In this document: piece by piece, positions 24,027 to 33,052 of the stretch
Numbering within the stretch: the first letter of the stretch is position 1
Layout: each line of letters begins with the position of its first letter
Assembly: GCF_001368795.1 (NCBI RefSeq)
Contig: NZ_LN831198.1
Span: 750,453 to 785,585, forward strand
DNA from: Paenibacillus ihuae
GTDB lineage: Bacteria; Bacillota; Bacilli; Paenibacillales; Paenibacillaceae
DNA: 35,133 nt
Direction: 5' to 3'
Notes under the pieces: model-generated
Databases searched by the model: none
The model's input: only the letters and a program-made list of their open reading frames with translations
Told to the model about the DNA's origin: nothing
Translations under genes and position numbers: made by a program

Positions 24027-25971
24027 TTGTCAGGTAAATATTTTGGGAGAGTAGCCGGTTTAATTACCGGGTTGTGTTTGATATGGTGCGGGTCTCATAC
24101 GGTATACGCGGCAGGACAGCAGCAGAACATTTCTGTTGTACTAGATGGTGCCGCAGTAAATTTACCGAGGGCACCGGTCACGATCAATAACATGAATTAT
24201 GTGCCTTTGCGTGGAGTATTTGAACAGCTGGGCGTAAGCATCCAGTGGGATCAGCAATCGGGTACAGTAACGGCAAACAAAGGGGCACAGACGATGGAGT
24301 ACACGCTAGGCAACTCCTATGCGCGGATAAACGGTACCGATCGTTATATGACATCACCGGGTCAGCTGATTGACGGTGCGATCATGCTGCCGCTTCGTTT
24401 TGTAGGGGAGGCATTTGGTGCAGAGCTGAGCTGGAATCCAGTCACTAGATCCATAAGGATAACGTCGGATGAGAAGTTACTCTCTTCTATTTCTGCGGAG
24501 CCTACCGGCAACACGGCTTCCAATCTGACCAATAATGGATTTATTGCTAAGCAGGGCGAATGGATCTACGGGCTGGAAACGATTGAACGGCCCAACAATA
24601 CCAGACAGTCCAATGTATCAGGCGGCAGTAGCGGTTTTTTTGTATAAAGTGAACCAAAGCGGCGGCGATAAGAAGAGACTTCTGTCTACCCCGGCACGGA
24701 TGCTGAATGTTCAGGGAGATTGGCTTTATTTTCTTGGCAGCAACGAGATTTGCGAAATCCGGGTTGACGGGAGTGAGTTGACGCAGCTGGCAGTGGCGAA
24801 TTATACCACCCAGTTATTCGTAATGAACAATTGGCTGCTCTATAACGCAGAGGATGGGATTTACCGGCTACAATTGGACCGGCCAGGTGCACTCCCCATA
24901 CGGATTGCAGATAATTCCAATATTGATCAATTTACGGTCTCTCACGACTGGATTTATTACAAAGAGCACAGAAAGGACGAGCAGCCCGGAATCATTGGTA
25001 AGATCCGTATTAACGGGCTGGATAATACCAGTTATGGCCCACTGGATTATGAAGATCTGACGCTTCAGGGAGACTATCTGTATTTTACTTATAACGATGA
25101 GAATACCGCCAAGATCGGCAGGATGCCGGTAGAAGGCGGAAGCCTGCAGAGCCTGCACAATGCATCGGGATATAATATCGCAGACAACAAACTGTATTAC
25201 GACGCAGGCCCTACGCTTTTTCAAAGTGAATTGGATGGCAGCGGTAGCCAGGAGGTCGCTTCACTGGGAGATTGGCCTATGCCGTTTAGAATGAACTTAC
25301 TGGATGGCTCAGTATATTATGAAAAAGGTCTTTTTGGTCCGGATAACCAATTTGTATCGGCGATGTATGCTGTGAATTTGAGTTCAAACTCCGCGTACAG
25401 CTTATATGGAAAAATACTCCCTGAGGAGTATGTATACGAATTTTCACTGTTTGCTGGTGCATATCAATCTTCTTTGCCTGCCAAAGATCCGAAAATCGAA
25501 TACGAGACACAACAAGCCGCGAAGGCGGTTATAGAGCAGACCATTTTGCCGGAAATGAGTACCAGAGATAAAGTGAAGGCGTTGCATGACTACGTTGTAC
25601 TGAATACAGCCTATGATTACGACAATTATCTGAACGGTACTATACCGGATGTATCTTATACTGAATACGGTATTTTGGTACTGCATACAGGTGTGTGCCA
25701 AGGATACGCTGTAACTATGAAAATGCTGCTAGATCTTGCCGGTGTGGAGAATTATTACATCTCCGGGACAAACAATGCGGGAGCAGGCCATGCATGGAAT
25801 ATTGTTGTTGTGGATGGTGTGTATTATCACTTGGATGCGACTTGGGATGATCCTGTCCCGAACGAGCCGGGTTATATCGGATATACTTATTTTTTGATCC
25901 CGGATGAGGAGATGGCCTTGAGTCATATTTGGGACAGGGAAACGGTGAAGGGCTTTTTTGCCAACCCGTAG
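24027..25971 (+). pseudogene. Secreted copper-amine-oxidase-N / DUF5050 / transglutaminase-like protein, split by a T-tract frameshift
   Basis: Frame 1 starts at TTG 24027 (GGAGGG six bases upstream). It encodes a signal peptide (to about residue 33), a copper amine oxidase N-terminal-type domain (about 36-150) and the start of a DUF5050-like propeller, then stops at 24647. The same domain continues in the +1 frame to 25971. The switch is at a run of seven T (24635-24641); six T would give an uninterrupted protein of 647 residues. The C-terminal part has a transglutaminase-like catalytic triad: Cys codon at 25696 (GVCQGYA), His at 25789 (GHAWN) and Asp at 25834 (HLDATWDD). The ATG at 24535 has no ribosome binding site and its first 30 codons are out-of-frame sequence, so it is not an independent gene. 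It could be a true null, a phase-variable switch or a sequencing error. The product would act in the cell envelope. Confidence 0.85.
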
Positions 25972-26001
25972 ATTTACCGGAACGAAGAGAGGACGAAGTC
26001 G

Positions 26002-26763
26002 ATGAATGCAACGACCGCTTTTTCAGAATCAATAGAACCGTATTTGAACTACACGCGAATGCCCTGGGGCAGATTGTTTTATTTGACGGCCTGGGAGCAA
26101 ATCGGCACTTTCATGCCTGATAAGAGCCAGTACATCTTGGACATTGGCTGCGGCTTCGGTATTTCCAGTAGCGAATATAGCCGGAGAGGCCACCGTGTTA
26201 CGGGAATTGAACCGACACCGGAGATGATTGCGATTGCGGCAAAGGAAGGCCCAGACGTCAGCTACCTTGGTGATTCCTTTGAGCGGGTTGCGGGTAACCT
26301 GGGAACACACGACTGGATCTTTTGCCACAATATTCTGGAATATACGGAGGATCCGGAGCAGTTTGTCCAGCGTATTGGCAGCTGTCAGCAGCAGAACGGT
26401 TATGTATCGCTAATTGCGCATAATCCGGCTGCGAAGGTCATGAAGAAAGCCATCCTGAATAAAGATCCGGACAGTGCACTTGCCAGCTTAAGCAGTAACA
26501 AGGAATACAGCGGACTTATTCAGACGGAGTTTACCGTATATCCTTATGAGCAGCTGGCAGGCTGGCTTCAGGCTGCAGGCTATGAAATTGAAGAACGTTT
26601 CGGGATCCTTAATCTGTACGGATATATCGCGGATAATGAAATCAAACAGGATGAGGACTGGCATAACCGGATGGTGCAATTGGAGCTGGAGCTCGGCAAG
26701 CTGAGTCCTTACAGGGATGTCGCTATTTTTACGCATATTATCGCTAAAAAAAGCAGCTGTTGA
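26002..26763 (+). CDS. Class I SAM-dependent methyltransferase
   Basis: A 253-residue methyltransferase. Motif I is LDIGCGFGISS at about residues 46-56, the acidic end of strand 2 is TGIEPTPEM, and the motif IV region is WIFCHNILEYTEDPEQFV. The N-terminal LNYTRMPWGRLFY and the general shape resemble the SmtA/CmoM group that methylates tRNA wobble cmo5U. That specificity is uncertain at this similarity. The start has GAGAGGA eight bases upstream. It lies 30 bp downstream of the transglutaminase-like gene and may share its transcript, but the two functions have no obvious link. The substrate cannot be named. Confidence 0.82.
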   Translation: MNATTAFSESIEPYLNYTRMPWGRLFYLTAWEQIGTFMPDKSQYILDIGCGFGISSSEYSRRGHRVTGIEPTPEMIAIAAKEGPDVSYLGDSFERVAGNLGTHDWIFCHNILEYTEDPEQFVQRIGSCQQQNGYVSLIAHNPAAKVMKKAILNKDPDSALASLSSNKEYSGLIQTEFTVYPYEQLAGWLQAAGYEIEERFGILNLYGYIADNEIKQDEDWHNRMVQLELELGKLSPYRDVAIFTHIIAKKSSC

Positions 26764-26772
26764 CGAGGAGGA

Positions 26773-26918
26773 GTTTGGAACTTTAAGAGCGTCAGCGTCC
26801 GCCTGAAAGCTATTCGCAGAAAAGCTCGCTACGGAAGCATAAGCAGTCTGCGGATTTCAACCGTTAAAACGGTATAAATCAAGAAATCTGCAGGCGGGCA
26901 GCGGCCGGAAGTCCAAAC
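26773..26918. repeat. 146-bp palindromic intergenic element (MITE-like or bidirectional hairpin)
   Basis: Terminal inverted repeats GTTTGGA (26773-26779) and TCCAAAC (26912-26918) are followed inward by imperfectly complementary arms ending in CCGCCTG/CAGGCGG. In the centre CTGCGGATTTC (26848-26858) pairs with GAAATCTGCAG (26883-26893, one G-U), and ACCGTT-AA-AACGGT (26860-26873) is a perfect small palindrome. The whole element can fold into a long branched hairpin. It lies between convergent genes. Its sequence resembles a repeat often seen in Paenibacillus intergenic DNA, by recollection and not by search. Confidence 0.72.
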
Positions 26919-26963
26919 ATTCGCTGCAGTCACAGTTAAGCTCAAAATAGAAGAATTATAAGT

Positions 26964-29309
26964 TCAATCTATTATCCGGATATCCTCGCCGCCTGCTGCC
27001 GGGAATTGGTTGCGGTAATCGGTCGGGGAGATGCCCTCCAGCTTGCGGAACGAACGGATAAAGGAATTGCGGTTATTGAAACCGACCGCCGCCCAGATGT
27101 CCTGAATCGGCAGATCTGTGCGGGCGAGCATCTCTTTGGCTTTTCCGATCCGCAGCTCCTGCAGATACTGGTGGAACGGCTTGCCGAGTTCTTTTTTGAG
27201 CAGACGGGACATGTAGTTGGACGTTGTATGAAATCTGTCCGCGAGCAGGTCGAGGTGAATATCCTCCTGATAATGCGTGTCGATAAATTGTTTGAAGATC
27301 ACTGACTCCTGCTCATCCGCCTCCGGGTTTACCGCCTCAATAATCGCCCCCAGAAATTCAGTAATAAACTCCATTGTCCCATCAACCGACAAAGGGCTGT
27401 CCGAGAGGATTCGCCGGAAATAATCCCGGTAGGCGCCATCCGCCAGGGTGGTGTCTTTATGCTTCAGCACCTCTGAGCCGATCATAAAAATCTGCAGATA
27501 CAGCTCCTTAAGTCCGATATCATTCAGCCCCCCGGACAGGTGCCGGCGCACAACCGTTTCCAGCAGCCCGAACAGCTCCTCTTTCTTGGCGGAGCAGACT
27601 AAATTGAATATCTTTCTGTTATCGCCCGTGCTTAACAAGGCACCTGCCGTCTCCGATTCCGTTCGCACAGAATAATGAATCCTTTCATCCTGAAACGGTG
27701 AGATGCGCCAAATGGCTTTCATGGCTTCCAGATAAGATTGCTGCAGCCCGGCGAATCCTTTATGGATCTCTCCAACACCGATGGAGATCGCTTGTACATC
27801 ATGATCCTCGTGCAGAAAATCCCCAATAAGAGTGAAATACGCATCCAGCTCACTTATCCGGTCGGCCAGCTGCGGCACATTGGCCAGCAGGCCGTACACA
27901 TTATCCTCTATCTCCACCATGATCCACTGCCGGGCAGCCGGAATATGATTCTTCAGCAGCTGGAGAATGCGGGTGCGCGCTGCATTTTGTTCGTTGGTGC
28001 TGTATTCCGCTTGAAACGGTCCATCAAATTTGATCCGGATTAGTGCGGTGACGAAGGAAGAGTGCTGGAAGACAAAGCCGCTTTTCTCCAGTAATGCCTC
28101 GGTCTCCTGCTGATCGGGCAGCCGCTTAAAGCGCAGAATGTTAACCATCCACTGCTCCAGCGCCAGGGGATAGATGAAGGTTAATTTGTCATTGAGTCTG
28201 CTGACATCATCCAGCATCCGGTGGAACACCCTGTCCAGCAGCTTATATTCGTTGGCCGGCGGACTTGAGGCTGCTGCGGGCAGCTTGACGATCAGGGATT
28301 GAAGGGGCGCATACAGCTTCCGGCTCAGCAGAAAAGAGATGAGGATCGAGAGGAGCAAAGCGAGCACGTTCAGCAGATTGCCCCAGAATTTGATTGCGCT
28401 CATACTCTCCTGGATGTCGGAGACCGGTACAAGAGCTACCATGTTCAGGTTCTTGAATACAAAGCGGGTGTTCATCTGTATCGCCAGCATCGCTTTTCCG
28501 CCGATCTCCGTTTTGAGATTGGTTTGTTCACCGGCCTGAAAGGATTTCAGGAACTGGCTGATTTCCACATCCGGGGTATCCATCTCCGTTGAAGCGATCA
28601 CCTGGCGGTCATCGCCCAGCACAAACAGCTTGCTGTTCGGGGTAAGCTTGGAGTCCTTAAGCAGCTGTACGAGCGAATCTACCTTAACGCCAATGACAAA
28701 CAAATCGTTGGATTTATATTCGGCGATGGCCGTCTGGACGACGGGGAGAATGTACGCGCCATTTTGTGAAACGGACCTGGACGGAGGGAGAATTTGAAAC
28801 GGTCTGTTTTGGGAGCCGTAGGCAGTCCAGAAATCTTCGCTGTAGAGCTCCAGCCGCTGGCTCCGGCCAAAGAAATCGGCAGCGGAATAGGTGCCTTGAT
28901 CGCTGATAACCAGTCCGTCCCGCTTCTTGTAGATAAAGACGCTATCTATATATTCATTCATTAAGCGGATGCGCCCGAGAGAACGGATGCTTTGGGAGAC
29001 ATGAGCATATTTGGCGTGTGAATCGACAGTGAAATTGGAGGAGAAGACCTGCATCGTTGCTTCATCCAGTGACAGCAGATAATTCAGGCTGTAAATCTCC
29101 GTGAACACATTGTTTAATCCATCGGCAATATTACTTAGTACGGTATTGTAATTCTCCTTCATTTGCGTCTCCAGATACCCCAGATTGACCCGGTAATTGA
29201 TGAAGCTCACCAGCTGGATGAGTGAGGCCAGGACGAGAAAGCACAAGAAAAAGCGGTACATCATGCTGCGGAATTTACCTCTGACAAATGCTGTAACTCT
29301 CCTTCTCAC
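26964..29309 (-). CDS. Membrane-bound AraC-family sensor-regulator
   Basis: A 781-residue protein. The first transmembrane helix is at about residues 18-38, an extracytoplasmic sensory (Cache-type) region covers about 40-300, and the second helix is at about 305-328 (LLNVLALLLSILISFLL). A cytoplasmic linker follows. The C-terminal AraC DNA-binding domain is at about 683-768, with the two helix-turn-helices DLLADRFHTTSNYMSRLLKK and DIWAAVGFNNRNSFIRSFRK. The start is GTG at 29309, behind GAGGGGGAG. This architecture is typical of Paenibacillus regulators encoded beside LplB/YtcP/YtcQ-type sugar importers. It is divergent from such an operon here, with 245 bp between them, and probably activates it when the extracellular domain senses substrate or a loaded binding protein. 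Confidence 0.9.
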   Translation of the reverse strand: MRRRVTAFVRGKFRSMMYRFFLCFLVLASLIQLVSFINYRVNLGYLETQMKENYNTVLSNIADGLNNVFTEIYSLNYLLSLDEATMQVFSSNFTVDSHAKYAHVSQSIRSLGRIRLMNEYIDSVFIYKKRDGLVISDQGTYSAADFFGRSQRLELYSEDFWTAYGSQNRPFQILPPSRSVSQNGAYILPVVQTAIAEYKSNDLFVIGVKVDSLVQLLKDSKLTPNSKLFVLGDDRQVIASTEMDTPDVEISQFLKSFQAGEQTNLKTEIGGKAMLAIQMNTRFVFKNLNMVALVPVSDIQESMSAIKFWGNLLNVLALLLSILISFLLSRKLYAPLQSLIVKLPAAASSPPANEYKLLDRVFHRMLDDVSRLNDKLTFIYPLALEQWMVNILRFKRLPDQQETEALLEKSGFVFQHSSFVTALIRIKFDGPFQAEYSTNEQNAARTRILQLLKNHIPAARQWIMVEIEDNVYGLLANVPQLADRISELDAYFTLIGDFLHEDHDVQAISIGVGEIHKGFAGLQQSYLEAMKAIWRISPFQDERIHYSVRTESETAGALLSTGDNRKIFNLVCSAKKEELFGLLETVVRRHLSGGLNDIGLKELYLQIFMIGSEVLKHKDTTLADGAYRDYFRRILSDSPLSVDGTMEFITEFLGAIIEAVNPEADEQESVIFKQFIDTHYQEDIHLDLLADRFHTTSNYMSRLLKKELGKPFHQYLQELRIGKAKEMLARTDLPIQDIWAAVGFNNRNSFIRSFRKLEGISPTDYRNQFPAAGGEDIRIID

Positions 29310-29554
29310 TATTGTCTCCCCCTCTATAATCTGAAGATAGGTTTAAGCTCAATAATAGTAGGTGAGCACCAAAAAATACTACTCTTATGACAGGTATAAT
29401 AACACAAAAGGCTAAAAATGAGACATTTAATAAAAATGTATGTCGAAATCTAATTATATTTGTCATTATATATTACACACATTGATTTCTGTCTCTTTTT
29501 AATCGCCGCGATATGTCCTTAAATATGACGTAGGAACTACAGGGAGGTGATCAG

Positions 29555-30520
29555 ATGAACCGTGTGATGATCATGGACAAGGCGCGCAGCACAGCGGTAC
29601 GAAAGGAGGGACGGATGAACAGGACGCGGAGAATAATCAGAAAAAATATTCATTATTATATTCTGCTGCTTATCCCGCTGCTGTATATTCTGGTTTTCAG
29701 CTACGGGCCGATTATCGGCAACATTCTGGCCTTCCGCAAATTTGTCCCCGGCGGATCGATTTATGGTGAAGAGTGGACGGGGCTGCGGTATTTCAAAATG
29801 TTCCTTGGTGAGGCAAGCTTCTGGAGAGCGTTCAACAACACCTGGCTGCTGAATATCTACCATTTAGTATTTACCGTGCCGGTGTCGATCCTGTTTGCTT
29901 TGATCGTCAACGAGATTAAACCGGCCAGAATGAGGAATCTGGTCCAGACGGTTTCTTATTTGCCGAATTTCATCTCCATTGTTGTCGTTGTCGGTCTGAT
30001 GACGGAGCTGCTGTCACCGACTTACGGGCTGGTCAATGAGCTGCTGGGCAAGCTGGGGGTTCCACCTACCTTTTTTATGAATGAAGCAGGGTGGTTCCGG
30101 ACCTTGTATATCTCATCCGAAATCTGGCAGTTTACCGGCTGGAACTCAATCATTTTCTTCGCGGCAATTACCTCCATTGACCATCAGCTGTACGAAGCGG
30201 CGGATATGGACGGAGCAGGAAGGCTGCAAAAGATCTGGCATGTCACGCTGCCGCAGATTATGCCGACCATTGTGGTTGTCTATATTATGTCCTTCGGCCA
30301 CTTGATGACTGTCGCCTTTGAGAAGGTGCTGCTGATGTATACGCCAAGCAACTCGGAGCGCAGCGATGTGATCGAGACGCTGGTCCACCGCATCGGTATT
30401 CAGAGCACCAACTACAGCTATTCGACAGCGATCAGCCTGTTCGGCGGCCTCCTTGGACTCGTAATTGTGGTCACAGCCAATGCGCTGGCCAAGAAATATA
30501 CCCGCTATTCCTTATACTGA
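29555..30520 (+). CDS. Carbohydrate ABC transporter permease, LplB-like
   Basis: A 321-residue permease of the LplB/YtcP class (MalF side). Six hydrophobic segments are visible, starting with NIHYYILLLIPLLYILVFSYG. The EAA loop is YEAADMDGAGRLQKIWHVTLP. The start at 29555 has an almost perfect ribosome binding site, GGGAGGTGATC. A second in-frame ATG at 29615, also behind AAAGGAGG, gives a protein that begins right before the first helix. Either could be used, and the shorter form fits the family length better. It forms a heterodimer with the next permease. As usual for this class, no ATPase is encoded here and a shared MsmX-type ATPase probably serves it. Confidence 0.9.
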   Translation: MNRVMIMDKARSTAVRKEGRMNRTRRIIRKNIHYYILLLIPLLYILVFSYGPIIGNILAFRKFVPGGSIYGEEWTGLRYFKMFLGEASFWRAFNNTWLLNIYHLVFTVPVSILFALIVNEIKPARMRNLVQTVSYLPNFISIVVVVGLMTELLSPTYGLVNELLGKLGVPPTFFMNEAGWFRTLYISSEIWQFTGWNSIIFFAAITSIDHQLYEAADMDGAGRLQKIWHVTLPQIMPTIVVVYIMSFGHLMTVAFEKVLLMYTPSNSERSDVIETLVHRIGIQSTNYSYSTAISLFGGLLGLVIVVTANALAKKYTRYSLY

Positions 30521-30541
30521 CCATGAAGAAAGGAGACTGCC

Positions 30542-31417
30542 ATGCGTACCATTAGCAGGTATGAAGATTGGGTCTTTAAGCCGGTACTCGCGTTGTTCAT
30601 CATCGTCGTATTCGGTGCGGTAATGCTGCCATTTGTACATCTGCTTGCGGTATCGTTCAGCAGCTCTGCGGCCAATGCCAGCGGAAAAGTAACCTTCCTG
30701 CCAATAGGATTCCATACGATGGCGTATCAGTTTATCCTGAGCCACCGGGATATTCTCAGCGGCTTCCGGAATTCGGTTCTGCAGACGACAATCGGCACGG
30801 CGCTCAGTCTCCTGCTGATGACGATGTGTGCCTATCCTTTGTCCAAAAAAATCGCCGGCCAGTCCTTTTTCGTCTGGATGATTATGCTGACCATGCTGTT
30901 CAACGGCGGGATGATCCCTACTTATATGATGATCAAAGGCCTGGGGATGCTGGATACGATCTGGGCGGTGATTCTGCCGTTCTGTATTACTCCTTATTAC
31001 TTAATGCTGATGATGAACTTCTTCCGCGAGTTCCCCGAACCGATTGAAGAAGCGGCACTGATCGATGGACTCAATCCGATCCAAATTCTGTTTCGCATAG
31101 TACTTCCCTTATCGAAGCCGATTCTGGTAACGATGGCACTGTTTATGGTTGTCTTCTACTGGAACAACTGGTTCAGCTCACTGATTTATTTGAACAAGAC
31201 CAGTATGTATCCGATTATGCTGATCGTGCGCAATATCCTGGATGGACAGCAGCTTGTGAACAGCGGAATGGCGGGTCAGGAAACGACTAAATACGTCTCT
31301 ACTGCTTCGCTGAAAGCCGCCTCCATCATGGTAACGTCACTTCCGATCTTCATCCTGCTGCCCTTTACACAGAAGTATTTCACCAAAGGCGCCTTAATCG
31401 GTGCGGTTAAAGGCTAA
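30542..31417 (+). CDS. Carbohydrate ABC transporter permease, YtcP-like
   Basis: A 291-residue permease, the partner (MalG side) of the LplB-like protein. It starts RYEDWVFKPVLALFIIVVFG and has six hydrophobic segments. The EAA loop is EEAALIDGLNPIQILFRIVLP, and the family-typical C-terminus FTKGALIGAVKG is present. The ribosome binding site AGAAAGGAG lies about 8 bases upstream, and 21 bp separate it from the previous gene. The substrate is probably an oligosaccharide or modified sugar, as inferred from the transporter class. Confidence 0.9.
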   Translation: MRTISRYEDWVFKPVLALFIIVVFGAVMLPFVHLLAVSFSSSAANASGKVTFLPIGFHTMAYQFILSHRDILSGFRNSVLQTTIGTALSLLLMTMCAYPLSKKIAGQSFFVWMIMLTMLFNGGMIPTYMMIKGLGMLDTIWAVILPFCITPYYLMLMMNFFREFPEPIEEAALIDGLNPIQILFRIVLPLSKPILVTMALFMVVFYWNNWFSSLIYLNKTSMYPIMLIVRNILDGQQLVNSGMAGQETTKYVSTASLKAASIMVTSLPIFILLPFTQKYFTKGALIGAVKG

Positions 31418-31457
31418 AGTTCACACAGAGAGCCCAGAGGGAAAAGGAGAGAAACAT

Positions 31458-33026
31458 ATGACAAAGAGCATGAAGGTGCAAGGATTTGGCAGTAGAGTAA
31501 AGACCGGGGCGGCGGTACTTACCGCACTGCTTCTGCTAAGTGCATGTTCAAACGGTAGCGGTGCAGCCGAAATCTCCGGAAATGAGACCGCTGCGGCGGG
31601 CAGCGGACCAGCAACCCTGACAATGCTGCTGGCCGAAGGCGGGGTGCCGTTCAGCAAGGATTGGCCGACACTGGTTGAACTGGAGAAACGGACGAATGTG
31701 GAGCTTGATGTTCAGGCGGTTCCTTCGGATTATCAGAGCAAAGCGAAAATTGTGCTCAGCTCAGACCGGATTCCCGATATGGTCACGAGTGTGGAGCAGC
31801 CTACGGTGCTGGAGATGAGCGAGACCGGTGTGCTGCTGCCCATCAGTGACTACATGGACAAGCTTCCGCATCTTAAGAGCCGGATTGAAGAATTTCAGAT
31901 TGAGAAGGAGCTGGATAACTGGAGAGGCACGGACGGCAAGCTGTACGTGGTTCCTTTCATGAAGGACTACGCCAACTACAATCGTGCGCCGCTGATCCGC
32001 TCCGATATTCTGGAGCAGAACGGGCTGCAGGCGCCGACGAATACAGATGAGTTATACACTCTTTTGAAGAAGCTGAAGGAGCTGTATCCGGACAGCTATC
32101 CGTTAACCGGGACCAGCGCGGAGAATCTGCGGACGATGTTCGGGACCGCCTGGGGAGTGGATGCGAACTACAAGGGTTTTGTCTATGATGAAGCCGCCGG
32201 GCAATACGAATACTTATTTACGAGCGATAAGTACAAGGCCTATCTGACCTATCTCAACCGGCTGGTTGATGAAGGGCTGGCTGATCCCGAGATGTTCACC
32301 TCAACCACCGATCAGCTGATGCAGAAAATGTCTACGGGTAAAAGCTTTGTCTATTATTTCTGGAACGGTGAGCATAAGAGTGCGATTAATCTGCTGGGCA
32401 AGGAGAACAGCGGTCCGGATTTTGAAATCTCGATGCTGGAACCGATAGCCGGTCCTGCCGGCAAAAAAATGCTGGTCGGCGACCGGATTTCAAACGGTAT
32501 GGTCATCCCGGCGTCGGTGGCGGACAAGCCGTATTTCGATCAGCTCCTGAGCTTCATTGATTACCTGTACTCAGATGAAGGCATTGATCTGCTGACCTGG
32601 GGGATTGAAGGTGAAACCTACAACGTAGTTGGCGGGGAGAAGCAGTTTAGCGATGAAATGCTGCAGAAGGACAACCTGAACCGGGCGCTGTGGGAGATTG
32701 GCGCAGCCAACGGCTCCTACGTGATGCTCTGGCCGTACAAATGGTTTGCGGCGGTGCTGGGCGACCCTGATTTTGAAAAAATGACGGAAGTGGCCAATAA
32801 GGAAGGCTGGTTTGCCGATGTCACCAAGGTGCCTTCGCTTTCGGCGGCTCAGCGCGAGGAAGAAAATCTTGTCTATGCTACAGTGAATGATTATTTTGCC
32901 AAGATGACGGAACAGTTCGTATACGGGACGAAATCTATTGAGACTGACTGGGATGCCTATGTGAAGGAAATGGACTCGATGGGCGTAGGTAAGCTGAAAA
33001 AAATGTACAACGATTCGCTCAAATAA
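31458..33026 (+). CDS. Extracellular solute-binding lipoprotein (YtcQ/LplA-like)
   Basis: A 522-residue solute-binding protein of the family 1 (carbohydrate) type. The signal peptide ends in the lipobox LLSAC, so it is lipid-anchored outside the membrane. Length and features such as LTMLLAEGGVPFSKDWPT, the VPFMKDY segment and the C-terminal DWDAYVKEMDSMG are typical of the long YtcQ/LplA binding proteins. The start at 31458 is set by AAAAGGAGA seven bases upstream; the frame is open back to 31401, but that would extend the signal peptide abnormally. It feeds the two permeases upstream and may also signal to the AraC sensor. Its ligand cannot be deduced. Confidence 0.9.
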   Translation: MTKSMKVQGFGSRVKTGAAVLTALLLLSACSNGSGAAEISGNETAAAGSGPATLTMLLAEGGVPFSKDWPTLVELEKRTNVELDVQAVPSDYQSKAKIVLSSDRIPDMVTSVEQPTVLEMSETGVLLPISDYMDKLPHLKSRIEEFQIEKELDNWRGTDGKLYVVPFMKDYANYNRAPLIRSDILEQNGLQAPTNTDELYTLLKKLKELYPDSYPLTGTSAENLRTMFGTAWGVDANYKGFVYDEAAGQYEYLFTSDKYKAYLTYLNRLVDEGLADPEMFTSTTDQLMQKMSTGKSFVYYFWNGEHKSAINLLGKENSGPDFEISMLEPIAGPAGKKMLVGDRISNGMVIPASVADKPYFDQLLSFIDYLYSDEGIDLLTWGIEGETYNVVGGEKQFSDEMLQKDNLNRALWEIGAANGSYVMLWPYKWFAAVLGDPDFEKMTEVANKEGWFADVTKVPSLSAAQREEENLVYATVNDYFAKMTEQFVYGTKSIETDWDAYVKEMDSMGVGKLKKMYNDSLK

Positions 33027-33052
33027 GGATGGCACTGAAAGGAGCTACCACG

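Noticed and set aside
24535..24640. ATG 24535 as an independent start for the transglutaminase-like protein
   Set aside because: No ribosome binding site or signal peptide. The first 30 or so codons are a shifted reading of the upstream domain, so frameshift is the better explanation.
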